A stretch of DNA of 64,000 bases from an uncultured Cellvibrionales bacterium (GCA_913050115.1 CAJWZU010000007.1:1-64000), one strand, 5' to 3'; shown: positions 1 through 9,168, counted from the first letter of the stretch. Notes: a model not told the origin generated them from the letters alone. Numbers and translations are program-made.

Positions 1-444
1 CAGCCACTGGCCTACAACAAAGACAATCAAGAGGACAAAGAGCCGCTGTTTGATTCGATCGACACCGTGCGCGACAGTCTACGCGCATTTGCCGATATGA
101 TTCCGGCGATAACCTCGAAAAAAGACAGCATGTTTGAAGCAGCTAAGCGCGGTTTCTCGACCGCTACCGATCTGGCCGATTACTTAGTTCGCCAGGGCAT
201 GCCATTTCGCGATGCCCACGAGGTGGTGGGAAAATCAGTGGCCCACGGTTTGAATACCGGCAAAGATCTGTCCGAAATGACGCTGGAAGAATTGCAGCAG
301 TTCTCTGGCACTATTCAGCAAGATGTTTTTGAAGTACTCAAATTGGAAGGCTCAGTGGCCGCTCGCGATCACATCGGTGGCACTGCACCCAATCAGGTTC
401 GCGCCGCAGTAATACGTGCCAAGGCGCATTTACAAACGCGCTAG
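1..444 (+). CDS. argH: argininosuccinate lyase, C-terminal part (5' end outside window)
   Basis: The frame is open from base 1 and stops at TAG 442-444, giving 147 residues. The first residues read [16 protein letters not shown], the conserved segment of argininosuccinate lyases within the fumarase/aspartase superfamily. The rest is the helical C-terminal domain that ends the family. The enzyme splits argininosuccinate into arginine and fumarate, the last step of arginine synthesis, in the cytoplasm; argB of the same pathway lies at 33.1 kb. An internal GTG at 67 is not the start, because homology continues upstream of it. No terminator-like hairpin is evident just after the stop. Confidence 0.95.
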   Translation, partial: QPLAYNKDNQEDKEPLFDSIDTVRDSLRAFADMIPAITSKKDSMFEAAKRGFSTATDLADYLVRQGMPFRDAHEVVGKSVAHGLNTGKDLSEMTLEELQQFSGTIQQDVFEVLKLEGSVAARDHIGGTAPNQVRAAVIRAKAHLQTR

Positions 445-767
445 TATTCACAACGAGTTAATAAAGAGGCAGAGTAGTTAGGGTTACGGAGGTTAGTTTA
501 ACTGTCCAAGCGTATGCTACTCTGACACCAGCGGTGCTGAGAGTGATGCTAGATATGGTGATTGAGAAGTGCCTTATGCTTAAGTGTTTCGATAGAACAA
601 ATCGTTATTGATAAGCGCTACACCATAATAAAGCTAACTAGCAACGGGCCAATCAACGACTACTATTAGAATTAAGGTAGTGTGTTTGTCACTTCTGGGC
701 ACATGCGCTCTTCAGAATCTAACAATAGCGAGGTATAACGGGCCAAAATTGGTCTCTAAAACACGCG
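445..767. other. intergenic stretch, no gene seen
   Basis: These 323 bases between argH and the hybrid kinase hold no open frame with protein-like character on either strand and no strong hairpin. They probably carry the promoter of the kinase gene, but I cannot point to convincing -35/-10 boxes. Confidence 0.5.
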
Positions 768-3461
768 ATGACAGGTAACAAGGATCAACAACCGCGATCC
801 TCGGAAGCATTCCGGGAGCGTATTGACGAACTCGAGCGTGAGCTGGCGGGGATGCGTGCAGCTCAAGTGGTTAGTGACGAACGCGCCGTCAATAAACGCG
901 GCTCGGGTGACATGTCGTGTCGGAAACCGCGCCAACTACTCTGGGAGCATTGGTTAGTAAATACCATCAAAGAGCTGTTTGAATTCTCGACCGAAGGCGC
1001 TATCAATCACACCTTGTCTGAACTGAGCGAGCTGCTACAACTGGAAGGTTGTTGCTTTCACTCAATGTCATCTGATCACACCCCCATACAACAGCATAGC
1101 CACTGGCGCCAACCAGATGGAAGCGACACCGTGCCGCCGCCGTGGCAACAAATTTCACTCGCACAAAGTAGCCGCTGGCTTGGCAGCATTGCGCAATGCG
1201 AAACCCATACCGTTTTTGCCGCTGACTTCAACACCCTGCCCTGTGCCATTCAACAAGCCCTGTGCAACAGCAACATTGCCAGCTTCAGTATTTTGCCAAT
1301 TCAGCGCCGCAGCAGTACCTGTGGCTATATTTGCCTCTATAAAACCAATACCAATCCGCGACCACAGTGGAGTAAACGCGAGTTCGATCTCACTCAAGCG
1401 ATTGGCGATGTAATTGATATGGTGGCTGAACGCCAAACCATGACAGCGCGTCTGGCCGCGCGCGACACCCGTTTTCAATACGCGATGGAGGCCTCGCGCG
1501 ACGGTCTGTGGGACTGGGATCTACAGAGCGGAAAAATCTATTTTAGTCACAGCTTTTTACGCATGCTGGGGCACGAAGATACCCCCCCAGAAATGTCCTT
1601 TACCACCCTCAAAGAACTGTTTATCCACCCTGATGATCTCGACAATGTTGTCAGTCATTATCAAACCGCCATTTTAGCAAAGCATGATCACCTAGATTTT
1701 GAATACCGCATGCGTCATAAAAACGGCGCCACTTTGTGGGTTTATTCGCGTACCAAATTCGTTGAGCGCGATCAAAATGGTACACCGCAACGCGTGGTAG
1801 GTATTAACGCCGATATAACTCACTTTAAAGATTCTCAAGAAGAGCTGCTCAACGCCAAGGCGCAGGCTGACTCGGCCAACCGCACCAAGAGCGAATTCTT
1901 GAATCGCATGAGCCATGAGATTCGCACCCCCATGAACGCTATTATAGGTATGGGACACCTGCTGCGAGACACATCGATGAGCCGCCAGCAGGTCGATTAT
2001 CTTGGCAATATCGATCAGGCCGCTAATACCTTGCTACACATTATCGACAAGGTGCTTGATTTCGCCAAGATTGACTCCGACAAAATCGTGCTCGACAACA
2101 TTCACTTTGACCTCGATGAAGTATTAGAGAATCTGTCACAACTGACCGATGTCGACGCCAGCTTAAAAAAACTTGAAGTCGTATTCGATACCGACAGCCA
2201 CACTCCGCGTTTTTTACGCGGTGACGCCGTGCGCCTTAACCAAGTGCTCTATCATCTAATCAACAATGCCATCAAGTTTTCTGACCACGGCAATATTGTC
2301 GTTACCACCCGTATCGAGAAAACCACTAAAGACTTCGTTGAGCTTAGATTTTGTATATCTGATCAGGGCATTGGCATGTCACAGGCCGAGGTCGACAATC
2401 TTTTTACACCGTTCACTCAAGCCGATGGCTCTAGCACACGCCGCTTTGGTGGCACCGGGCTCGGCCTGACCATTTGCCGCCATTTGGCTAGGCTCATGAA
2501 TGGCAGTATTCATATAGAGACCCAGCCTAAGCAGGGCAGCGATGTAACGTTTATCGCCCGCTTTGAACACAGTCATATTGGCAGCACCTCTATGACCACT
2601 CAAGCACACAAGTTTGAAGGGTTGCGCACCTTAATTGTCGATGACAATGATATTGCCCGCACGGTTATTGCCCGCACAGCTCAAAGCCTGCATTTACGCA
2701 GCGATACCGCTTGCAGTGCAGTGGATGCCGTCACCAAAATTGAGGCGGCTGAGCACGATGAGAGTGACCCCTACCAGTTGGTACTTATGGACTGGCGCAT
2801 GCCTGATATTAATGGCCTAGAAGCCAGTGCTATGATTAAAGCCGACACATTACTTAAGCAAGTGCCCGCGGTAGTGATGGTATCGGCCTACCGCAAAGAT
2901 GAAATACTCGATCCGCAGCAACAAGACTGCATCGACGGCTTTATCAGTAAACCGGTCAGCCAATCTCGGCTATTTAATACCTTGGCCGAGGTGTTTTCCG
3001 ACCAAATACAAGAACCTGAGCCAAGCCCCAGCCCGGTTGCATCGCTTGCGAACGAGGATATTGATCGCCTGCTTGGTGGTAGGCACCTGTTGCTGGCAGA
3101 AGACAATATCGTTAACCAAAAGGTAGCCGCCGGCATCCTCAAAAAGAAAAAAGTCCGCGTTACCATTGCCAACAACGGCTGCGAAGCTATCGCTCTAATG
3201 CAAAAATATGATGGCCAGTTTGATGCTGTATTAATGGATATAGAAATGCCCGAAATGGATGGCTTCGAGGCCACTCGCGCCATTCGCAACGGCTGTCATA
3301 ACCCGCAAATTCCCATTATCGCCCTCACCGCTCAAGCTTTAAAAGGCGACAGAGAAAGCTGCTTGAATGCCAGTATGAATGGTTACATCTCTAAACCGGT
3401 AGCACCTAACAAACTCTACGATACTTTAGCCAAGCTTTTAAAAGAGAAGCAACGGCACTAA
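768..3461 (+). CDS. hybrid sensor histidine kinase (GAF-PAS-HisKA-HATPase-REC-REC)
   Basis: An 897-residue soluble hybrid kinase. A short coiled-coil start (residues 15-45) is followed by a GAF-like region (about 50-225) and a PAS/PAC domain (about 230-355) with the WDWDLQSGKIYFS core. The HisKA domain has phospho-acceptor His383 in MSHEIRTPMNA. The HATPase domain shows the N box NQVLYHLINNAIKFS, G1 DQGIGM and G2 GGTGLGL. Two receiver domains follow, with phospho-accepting aspartates at about 675 (LMDWRMP) and 824 (LMDIEMP), each with a downstream SKPV lysine. No transmembrane segment is visible, so it should sense a cytosolic or diffusible signal. There is no DNA-binding output and no response regulator or Hpt gene beside it, so the partner is elsewhere. 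ATG 768 is assumed; the far N-terminus is poorly conserved and the start is uncertain. Confidence 0.9.
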   Translation: MTGNKDQQPRSSEAFRERIDELERELAGMRAAQVVSDERAVNKRGSGDMSCRKPRQLLWEHWLVNTIKELFEFSTEGAINHTLSELSELLQLEGCCFHSMSSDHTPIQQHSHWRQPDGSDTVPPPWQQISLAQSSRWLGSIAQCETHTVFAADFNTLPCAIQQALCNSNIASFSILPIQRRSSTCGYICLYKTNTNPRPQWSKREFDLTQAIGDVIDMVAERQTMTARLAARDTRFQYAMEASRDGLWDWDLQSGKIYFSHSFLRMLGHEDTPPEMSFTTLKELFIHPDDLDNVVSHYQTAILAKHDHLDFEYRMRHKNGATLWVYSRTKFVERDQNGTPQRVVGINADITHFKDSQEELLNAKAQADSANRTKSEFLNRMSHEIRTPMNAIIGMGHLLRDTSMSRQQVDYLGNIDQAANTLLHIIDKVLDFAKIDSDKIVLDNIHFDLDEVLENLSQLTDVDASLKKLEVVFDTDSHTPRFLRGDAVRLNQVLYHLINNAIKFSDHGNIVVTTRIEKTTKDFVELRFCISDQGIGMSQAEVDNLFTPFTQADGSSTRRFGGTGLGLTICRHLARLMNGSIHIETQPKQGSDVTFIARFEHSHIGSTSMTTQAHKFEGLRTLIVDDNDIARTVIARTAQSLHLRSDTACSAVDAVTKIEAAEHDESDPYQLVLMDWRMPDINGLEASAMIKADTLLKQVPAVVMVSAYRKDEILDPQQQDCIDGFISKPVSQSRLFNTLAEVFSDQIQEPEPSPSPVASLANEDIDRLLGGRHLLLAEDNIVNQKVAAGILKKKKVRVTIANNGCEAIALMQKYDGQFDAVLMDIEMPEMDGFEATRAIRNGCHNPQIPIIALTAQALKGDRESCLNASMNGYISKPVAPNKLYDTLAKLLKEKQRH

Positions 3462-3554
3462 TGGTCATAACCTAATCGTCGCTAACTGGGAGCAATTGAC
3501 GGTGCATTATTACGCTGTATGGGCTCGCAAATAGCCGTAATTAAAAAACTGTTT

Positions 3555-3695
3555 TTAACGATAATATTTACCCAGATTTTGATCGTAAAAACTTATGCTG
3601 CTTTGCTGTTCCAGTTCCATAGACACATAGCCATTGCTGCCTAAAATCTCTGCGGCGACAGCAGTTAAACCCTCTGTTACCGGCAATATTGGTCC
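3555..3695 (-). pseudogene. possible 3' remnant of an unidentified gene
   Basis: Within the 512-base gap between the hybrid kinase and lptM, the minus strand has 46 codons without a start codon, bounded by an upstream TAA. The peptide looks protein-like, with segments VTEGLTAVAAEILG and MELEQQSSISFYDQ and an end at YYR-stop. The place matches where cyaY (frataxin) lies leftward next to lptM in related genomes (established synteny), but the peptide does not look like CyaY. I do not recognise it. The rest of the gap (3462-3554, 3696-3973) has no gene; a 9-base inverted repeat lies at 3765-3788. Confidence 0.25.
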
Positions 3696-3764
3696 TTAAT
3701 TTTTAACTATGAGTAACCATGTCCTCACCTCGATTACGCAACATTTGAGCTAATCGCCAGAGGG

Positions 3765-3788
3765 TATACAACATACTCTTGTTGTATA
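3765..3788. repeat. perfect 9-base inverted repeat upstream of lptM
   Basis: TATACAACA, six bases, then TGTTGTATA. It lies about 190 bases before lptM and has no T-run, so it is more like an operator or a weak hairpin than a terminator. Function unknown. Confidence 0.4.
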
Positions 3789-3973
3789 GTCATTTTTAAT
3801 CTCAGCCAGTGCTCGGCAGGCATTAGCAATTACTGCCATGTGCAAATTCTTCACTGCCCTCAAATTTAAAAATGAACTTAAACAACTGCTTAACAGGGCC
3901 TTCAAAGCCGTGTAATAGCGCGCGGCCAAGGTTATACTGACGGCCATTTAAGCGAACATTTCGAGCCCTAATC

Positions 3974-4189
3974 ATGAAATCATTTACCGCCACCGCTTAC
4001 CGCACCACTATTGTGCTTGCCGCGATCATCTTACTGGCGGCCTGCGGCCAGAAAGGCCCGCTCTATTTACCACAGAGTGATCACCAGAACGACAGCCCGG
4101 CTCAAGAGCAGAGCGAAGCTCAGCCCGCAGTCTCTGCAGTCGTAAATGAGATACAGCCAGCTACACCCGTAGCCAACACCAATATTTAA
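3974..4189 (+). CDS. lptM: small outer-membrane lipoprotein, LptM (YifL) type
   Basis: A 71-residue lipoprotein. Its hydrophobic signal ends in the lipobox LLAAC, followed at once by GQKGPLYLP, the signature of the LptM/YifL family. In E. coli LptM helps the LPS translocon LptD-LptE mature (established for the family). The tail is low-complexity, rich in Q, E, P and A, as is usual. It stands 19 bases upstream of lysA, as in many gammaproteobacteria, which supports the call and suggests co-transcription with lysA-dapF. Confidence 0.88.
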   Translation: MKSFTATAYRTTIVLAAIILLAACGQKGPLYLPQSDHQNDSPAQEQSEAQPAVSAVVNEIQPATPVANTNI

Positions 4190-4208
4190 AATATTTTTGA
4201 GAGTTAAC

Positions 4209-5468
4209 ATGAGTCAATTTACTCGCAACGCCAGTGGCCAACTCTGCGCTGAGCAACTGCCTCTGGCCGATATTGCAGCTGCCTGTGACACGCCCACCTA
4301 TGTCTACAGCAGCAAAGCTTTTAGCCAACATTTTCACAGTTACCAAGATGCATTGGGCAAGCACCCCAGCATGATCTGCTATGCGGTGAAGGCAAACTCC
4401 AATATCGCCGTGTTGGGCCTGTTGGCCAAACTAGGTGCCGGTTTTGACATAGTCTCCATGGGCGAGTTAGAGCGCGTACTGTACGCCGGAGGCTGCCCCG
4501 CCAAAATCGTATTCTCCGGCGTGGGTAAAACCCGTGCAGAGATGATTCGCGCGCTAGATGTGGGCGTACACTGTTTTAATGTCGAATCGGAACAGGAGCT
4601 GGAGCTACTGGCCCGAGTCGCCAGTGATGAAGGCAAAGTCGCCAATGTCTCGATTCGGGTCAACCCCGATGTCGACGCCAACACTCACCCGTATATATCT
4701 ACCGGACTGAAAGAAAATAAGTTCGGTGTCGATATTGCGCGCGCGCATTTGGTTTACGCTCGCGCCGCCGAACTGCCGAGCCTTAGCATACAGGGTATCG
4801 ACTGCCATATTGGTTCACAGCTAACGGAATTGACACCGTTTCTCGACGCCCTCGATCGCGTTCTGTTATTGGTTGACCAACTGGCCGAGCAGGGCATAAC
4901 AATCGCGCACTTAGATCTCGGCGGCGGTCTCGGCGTAACGTATGATGACGAGACACCACCACCGGTAGCCGATTACATAGCCGCCATTAAAACCAAGCTG
5001 GGCCAGCGCCCGCTAAGTTTGATTTTTGAACCGGGCCGTTCCATTGCCGCTAACGCCGGCGTACTGCTGACCAAGGTCGAATTTTTGAAGCCGACCGAAC
5101 ACAAGAACTTCGCTATTGTCAGCGCGGCTATGAACGACAACATCCGCCCAGCGCTTTATCAGGCCTGGCAGGATGTGCAGCCACTCAGCGTCAACACCTC
5201 GGTTCCAAGCAAGCTCTGGGACCTAGTTGGCCCTATCTGCGAGACTGGTGATTTCCTCGCCAAAGATCGCCAGCTGGCTCTTGCCGCGGGTGACCTCTTG
5301 GCGCTGATGTCATCCGGTGCCTACGGCTTTACCATGAGCTCCAACTATAATAGTCGCGGCCGTGCCTGCGAGGTGATGGTCGATGGTGACCAGTTCCATA
5401 TCATTCGTCAGCGTGAAACCTTCGAAGACTTAATTCGCGGCGAACAACTGCTGCCAGAAGGCTCCTAA
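4209..5468 (+). CDS. lysA: diaminopimelate decarboxylase
   Basis: A 419-residue PLP enzyme of fold type III. It removes CO2 from meso-diaminopimelate to give lysine, the last step of that pathway. The PLP-binding lysine sits in CYAVKANSN. The glycine-rich phosphate-binding segment [11 protein letters not shown], the EPGRS motif, CETGDFLA and the closing [14 protein letters not shown] are all present. ATG 4209 is preferred over an in-frame TTG at 4197: MSQF starts where the family starts, and GAG at 4201 can act as a ribosome site. It is followed after four bases by dapF, whose product makes its substrate, so the two form one operon. Confidence 0.97.
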   Translation: MSQFTRNASGQLCAEQLPLADIAAACDTPTYVYSSKAFSQHFHSYQDALGKHPSMICYAVKANSNIAVLGLLAKLGAGFDIVSMGELERVLYAGGCPAKIVFSGVGKTRAEMIRALDVGVHCFNVESEQELELLARVASDEGKVANVSIRVNPDVDANTHPYISTGLKENKFGVDIARAHLVYARAAELPSLSIQGIDCHIGSQLTELTPFLDALDRVLLLVDQLAEQGITIAHLDLGGGLGVTYDDETPPPVADYIAAIKTKLGQRPLSLIFEPGRSIAANAGVLLTKVEFLKPTEHKNFAIVSAAMNDNIRPALYQAWQDVQPLSVNTSVPSKLWDLVGPICETGDFLAKDRQLALAAGDLLALMSSGAYGFTMSSNYNSRGRACEVMVDGDQFHIIRQRETFEDLIRGEQLLPEGS

Positions 5469-5472
5469 CAAC

Positions 5473-6303
5473 ATGCGCCTGCGCTTTAGCAAAATGCACG
5501 GCCTCGGCAACGATTTTGTTGTTATCGATGGCATCAACCAGCGCGTTCGTCTATCGCCCGATAAAGTGCGACGTATTGCCGATCGCCATATCGGTATCGG
5601 TTGTGACCAGCTGCTGCTGGTAGAAAAACCGACGAGTTCTGATGTCGATTTCCGCTATCGTATCTTTAATTGCGACGGTTCAGAGGTTGAGAACTGCGGC
5701 AACGGTGCTCGCTGCTTCGCTATATTTGTGCGCGAGAATAAGCTTACTGGCCGCAGCCGTATCAAGGTTGAAACTGCCACCGGTATTTTAGAATTGATCA
5801 TCAAAGACGATGGTCAGGTCACTGTCGATATGGGCGCGCCTCAACTAGACCCCGCCAGCCTGCCTTTTATAGCCCCTAAACAGGCTAACAACTATAAACT
5901 GGAATTAGACGGCCAGATGATTGAGGTGGGGGCCGTATCCATGGGCAATCCCCATGCGGTAACGCTGGTAGATTGTGTGACCTCGGCTCCGGTGGCCATT
6001 ATGGGGCCTCTAATAGAAGCTCATCCGCGCTTCCCCAAGCGCGTCAATGCCGGCTTTATGCAAGTGTTGAATCGCGGCGAAGTCAACCTGCGCGTATTTG
6101 AGCGCGGCGTGGGCGAAACCCAAGCCTGCGGTACCGGAGCTTGTGGCGCAGTGGTCAGTGGGCGCGTGCAGGGTTTGTTAGACTCGACCGTGAAAGTCAA
6201 CCTTCCCGGTGGTAGTCTCAGTATTACCTGGCAGGGCCCGGGCGAGCCGGTGCTTATGACTGGGCCGGCAACGACTGTATTTCATGGTCAGATCAAAATT
6301 TGA
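5473..6303 (+). CDS. dapF: diaminopimelate epimerase
   Basis: A 276-residue cofactor-independent racemase that turns LL- into meso-diaminopimelate, used for lysine and for peptidoglycan. It starts with the family signature [13 protein letters not shown]. The two catalytic cysteines lie in NCGNGARC and ACGTGACGA. Length equals that of E. coli DapF. It follows lysA by four bases. The stop codon is buried in an 11-base-pair hairpin (6280-6311), and the last residues HGQIKI are echoed just downstream as HGQINI (about 6324-6340), a possible small duplication of the gene end. Confidence 0.97.
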   Translation: MRLRFSKMHGLGNDFVVIDGINQRVRLSPDKVRRIADRHIGIGCDQLLLVEKPTSSDVDFRYRIFNCDGSEVENCGNGARCFAIFVRENKLTGRSRIKVETATGILELIIKDDGQVTVDMGAPQLDPASLPFIAPKQANNYKLELDGQMIEVGAVSMGNPHAVTLVDCVTSAPVAIMGPLIEAHPRFPKRVNAGFMQVLNRGEVNLRVFERGVGETQACGTGACGAVVSGRVQGLLDSTVKVNLPGGSLSITWQGPGEPVLMTGPATTVFHGQIKI

Positions 6304-6311
6304 CCATGAAA
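6280..6311. repeat. 11-bp inverted repeat spanning the dapF stop codon
   Basis: TTTCATGGTCA, ten bases, then TGACCATGAAA form a perfect stem that contains the dapF TGA. A second perfect hairpin, GGAAAATC-TTT-GATTTTCC, lies at 6347-6365. Neither is followed by a clean T-run. They may stabilise the lysA-dapF mRNA end or act as weak terminators before the DUF484 gene. Confidence 0.55.
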
Positions 6312-6409
6312 ACCATAAAGAATCATGGACAGATCAATATAAACGCGGAAAATCTTTGATTTTCCATTCCTTTATTCAAGGATCTTTTTAGGGAATCGGG
6401 TACAACAGC

Positions 6410-7102
6410 ATGAGCGATATAAAATCAGTGGCAACCACCCTCGATGACAATCAAGTAGCAGCCTACTTGCGCGACAACCCGCAATTTTTTATCAATCACG
6501 GCGGCCTTTTAGCGGATCTAAGCCTGCCTCATGAGAGCGGCGATGCCATCTCGCTAATTGAGCGGCAGGTATCGGTATTGCGCGAGCGCAATATGGATAT
6601 GCGACATCGACTCAGCAGCTTGCTCGACAACGCCCGCGACAATGATAAGTTATTCGAGCACACCAAACGCCTAGTGCTGGCACTACTTGAAGCTCGCGAT
6701 TTAGGCGACGGGGTCGATGCGCTGCGCTTCAGCTTCGACAACGAATTCAAGATCCAGCACACCAGTTTGATCTTCTTGGGCGACGCCAGCCGCATTCCGG
6801 GCAGCGAGGCCCGCGTGGTCTCCCCCACCGAAGCGCGCTGCCATATAGGCTCGCTGATGAAAAATAACCGCGCCTTTTGCGGCAAAATGAGTGACGACGA
6901 ACTGACTTTCTTGTTCGGCGACAAAGCCGCCAGTGCAATTGGCTCTGTCGCGTGTGTACCACTTATTCACGGTACTACCTTTGGTTTGCTGGCCATCGCA
7001 AATAAAGACACCAACTACTATCGCTCTAGCATGGGCACTCTGTTCTTGAGCTACATCGCCGAAGTACTCAATAGAACGCTGCCACCACATATGAAGTTCT
7101 AA
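6410..7102 (+). CDS. DUF484 family protein (GAF-like)
   Basis: A 230-residue cytosolic protein of the DUF484 family, found between dapF and xerC in many gammaproteobacteria. The N-terminal DNQVAAYLRDNPQFFINHG is the family hallmark. A short coiled coil (about residues 45-90, IERQVSVLRERN) leads to a GAF-like fold (about 95-225). The biochemical role is not established. Its constant position next to xerC suggests a link to chromosome dimer resolution or cell division, which is only inference. Confidence 0.9.
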   Translation: MSDIKSVATTLDDNQVAAYLRDNPQFFINHGGLLADLSLPHESGDAISLIERQVSVLRERNMDMRHRLSSLLDNARDNDKLFEHTKRLVLALLEARDLGDGVDALRFSFDNEFKIQHTSLIFLGDASRIPGSEARVVSPTEARCHIGSLMKNNRAFCGKMSDDELTFLFGDKAASAIGSVACVPLIHGTTFGLLAIANKDTNYYRSSMGTLFLSYIAEVLNRTLPPHMKF

Positions 7103-7172
7103 CTTAAAATGCGGTTCTTTAATCGCCAAAACATGGCCGCCACGGCGGACACGTATTTGAGGAGTCCGGTAT

Positions 7173-7209
7173 CTCACATACACTCATTCTGTGCGTGAGC
7201 GGCTTTTTT
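7173..7209 (+). terminator. possible terminator after the DUF484 gene
   Basis: CTCACATAC pairs imperfectly with GTGCGTGAG, and six T residues follow after CGGC. It lies between the DUF484 gene and xerC, so xerC may have its own promoter or depend on read-through. Confidence 0.35.
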
Positions 7210-7212
7210 GCT

Positions 7213-7242
7213 GACACGCTAAAAGCACTTTTTTAGCGTGTC
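7213..7242 (+). promoter_or_regulatory. 12-bp perfect hairpin just before the xerC start
   Basis: GACACGCTAAAA, loop GCACTT, TTTTAGCGTGTC. It ends three bases before the GTG start at 7246 and covers the place where a ribosome binding site should be. It has no T-run beyond the stem. Translational control of xerC is an inference. Confidence 0.5.
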
Positions 7243-7245
7243 CCT

Positions 7246-8181
7246 GTGAGCGAAAATACACCAGCGCCGCCGCTGCCGTTTTCGGAGCAGATAGAGGCCT
7301 TCACACGCTACCTACAAACCGAGTTGCAGTTATCGCCGCGCACGCTAGATGCCTATTTGCGCGACCTCAACAAGTTTCGGCTCTTTTGTCAGCAAGCCAA
7401 TATTGATGACTTATCGACATTGCGCGCCCGCCAAGTGCGCGATAGCCTCGCTCAATTGCATCGTCGCGGCATGGGGGGGCGCAGCTTGCAGCGCTGGCTG
7501 TCGAGCCTGCGAAAATTCTTTCAATTCGCCCTTAATAGTGGCGCTATGCAACAAAATCCGGCCTTAATTGTGCGCGCCCCCAAGTCGGAAAAAAAGCTGC
7601 CTAAGGCGCTCGATGCCGATCTAACTGGTCAATTTGTCAGTCAGCCCAACCGCGCAGAAACCTTTATAACCGCCCGCGACAGAGCTATGTTAGAGCTGAT
7701 GTACTCCTCTGGCTTGCGCCTGTCTGAAGTAGTGGCTGTCGACACCGATAGTTTTAACAGCGACAGCACTGTCACCGTGCTTGGCAAGGGCCGCAAGCAG
7801 CGCGTACTGCCGGTTGGTCGCCACGCCCAAGCGGCTCTTCAGCTATGGTTAGACTATCGCGTAGATGCCGGCCCAAACAGAGAACAAAAAGCACTGTTTA
7901 TCAGTCAACAGGGCACTCGCTTAGGGGCTCGCGCAGTACAGATGCGCTTTCAAAAGTTGAGTCTAACGCTGGGCGTACCGGTTAATCCACATATGCTGCG
8001 CCATTCCTTTGCCAGCCATATACTGGAGAGCAGTGGCGACTTACGCGCGGTACAAGAACTGCTCGGCCACGCTCATATTGCCACCACTCAGGTGTATACA
8101 CATTTGGATTTTCAGCACTTAGCCAAGGTTTACGACAGCGCACACCCACGGGCCTACCTCGATAAGGACGATAAATCATGA
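7246..8181 (+). CDS. xerC: tyrosine recombinase XerC
   Basis: A 311-residue site-specific recombinase that works with XerD at dif to resolve chromosome dimers. An N-terminal SAM-like core-binding domain (FTRYLQTELQLSPRTLDAY, residues 13-100) precedes the catalytic domain. It holds Arg in SGLRLSEV, Lys in GKGRKQR, HMLRHSFASH, the second His in LGHAHIATTQ and the nucleophile Tyr in VYTHLDF. It fits XerC rather than XerD by its place after dapF-DUF484. GTG 7246 is chosen by alignment with the family N-terminus. No ordinary ribosome site is seen, because a strong hairpin covers that position. The stop overlaps the next ATG. Confidence 0.94.
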   Translation: MSENTPAPPLPFSEQIEAFTRYLQTELQLSPRTLDAYLRDLNKFRLFCQQANIDDLSTLRARQVRDSLAQLHRRGMGGRSLQRWLSSLRKFFQFALNSGAMQQNPALIVRAPKSEKKLPKALDADLTGQFVSQPNRAETFITARDRAMLELMYSSGLRLSEVVAVDTDSFNSDSTVTVLGKGRKQRVLPVGRHAQAALQLWLDYRVDAGPNREQKALFISQQGTRLGARAVQMRFQKLSLTLGVPVNPHMLRHSFASHILESSGDLRAVQELLGHAHIATTQVYTHLDFQHLAKVYDSAHPRAYLDKDDKS

Positions 8182-8372
8182 AAAATATCACACTAATAAT
8201 TTGCTTAGCGGCCATCACACTCACCGGCTGCGGTAAGAGCGAGCCCATAGCAAAAGATGAATTGATCATAAAGCATCAAATTCAGGCGCTGGAAAAAGCC
8301 AATCAGGTTGAGGGTTTGCTAAAGCAGGCAGAACAAGAGCGCCGCCAGCAAATGGATGAGAGCGGTATTTAA
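8178..8372 (+). CDS. small lipoprotein
   Basis: A 64-residue protein with a signal peptide ending in the lipobox LTGC at about residues 15-18, then an amphipathic, charged, probably helical tail rich in E, Q and K (ALEKANQVEGLLKQAEQERR). Its ATG overlaps the xerC stop (ATGA), so it is translationally coupled to xerC. I do not recognise the family. In related genomes this slot usually holds a HAD phosphatase gene, which is missing here. The stop codon lies in a 21-base palindrome. Confidence 0.75.
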   Translation: MKNITLIICLAAITLTGCGKSEPIAKDELIIKHQIQALEKANQVEGLLKQAEQERRQQMDESGI

Positions 8373-8381
8373 AATACCGCT
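8361..8381. repeat. 21-base palindrome over the lipoprotein stop
   Basis: AGCGGTATTT and AAATACCGCT flank a single base and include the TAA of the preceding gene. It may act as an mRNA 3'-end hairpin. There is no T-run. Confidence 0.45.
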
Positions 8382-8538
8382 GCAACTTTACACGAGCAGT
8401 GGTGCTGCCCTCTAGCGAGGCAAAAGCCGACGCAAAAAGGGCGTTAGCCTACATTGAGTATATCCCGATTAGGAACTCAGCAACGGTCAGCGCCATTAGC
8501 GACGCTGCCAGAGGGCAATAGAACAATCCTGTAATGCC

Positions 8539-8832
8539 TCAGATAGGGCGTGAACCGTAGCTGGCTCCTGGCTTGGTGTCTTGTTCAGCTGTCACATGCG
8601 GGGCTATCTGGCTGATGCAGCCACCATGGGATAAATAATTCTCGATCTGATCGTGAACCTGGTCATGAATAAGACGGCGCGAGCTAACGCTGCGGTCCTC
8701 GGCGTGATCATCTTTCGAGCCAAAGAAACTCTTTTCGGCCGCCGCGATTTTATCGACTGGCTTCTTTATAGCCTTCTTCTTAGTCGTTTTTTTCTTTACG
8801 ATGGTTTTCTTGACCGCTACTGCATTAACCAT
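8539..8832 (-). CDS. sutA: SutA-like RNA polymerase accessory protein
   Basis: A 97-residue protein. Its second half, IENYLSHGGCISQIAPHV, and its terminus ASYGSRPI match the conserved half of SutA, which in Pseudomonas ends in KYGSRPI. SutA binds RNA polymerase and helps transcription in slow-growing cells (established in P. aeruginosa). The site near glnK/amtB and ubiK also agrees. Odd feature: SutA of Pseudomonas has a long acidic disordered N-tail (from memory), whereas here residues 8-28 are strongly basic (VKKTIVKKKTTKKKAIKK). A GGTG ribosome site precedes ATG 8832. Confidence 0.78.
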   Translation of the reverse strand: MVNAVAVKKTIVKKKTTKKKAIKKPVDKIAAAEKSFFGSKDDHAEDRSVSSRRLIHDQVHDQIENYLSHGGCISQIAPHVTAEQDTKPGASYGSRPI

Positions 8833-9004
8833 AAATTCACCACAATTCCGTTGTAGATGTCTCTGCTAAGACTATTAAAGTAGAGTTTTCTATTGCAATA
8901 CTATTTTATAGCTCAGAATTTTTAACAGCACCGCTATTAACAGTAAATTTCTTAGGTTGATTTGGTCTGAATAGCTCTTTTTTAAATTGAAATGCTATAT
9001 AACC

Positions 9005-9034
9005 AAAAAAGCCTCATCCGAAGATGAGGCTTTT
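9005..9034 (-). terminator. rho-independent terminator of the amtB-glnK operon
   Basis: On the minus strand GCCTCATC, loop TTCG, GATGAGGC and then six T. It lies about 135 bases past the glnK stop. The remainder of 8833-9168 has no gene and should hold the sutA promoter. Confidence 0.88.
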
Positions 9035-9168
9035 AACGCCCAAGAAGTACACATACCGCGGAAAATATCGCCACATAAATGTGGCTTACTAGAATACCGA
9101 CAGTAGGCGCCTTAGGCGACGCAGGAGCAGTTATCGAGGAGTCCGAGAGCTGCTGGCTTGAACCGAAT

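Noticed and set aside
3750-3947. 65-codon minus-strand frame upstream of lptM
   Set aside because: No homology and low-complexity residues; it spans the probable lptM promoter.
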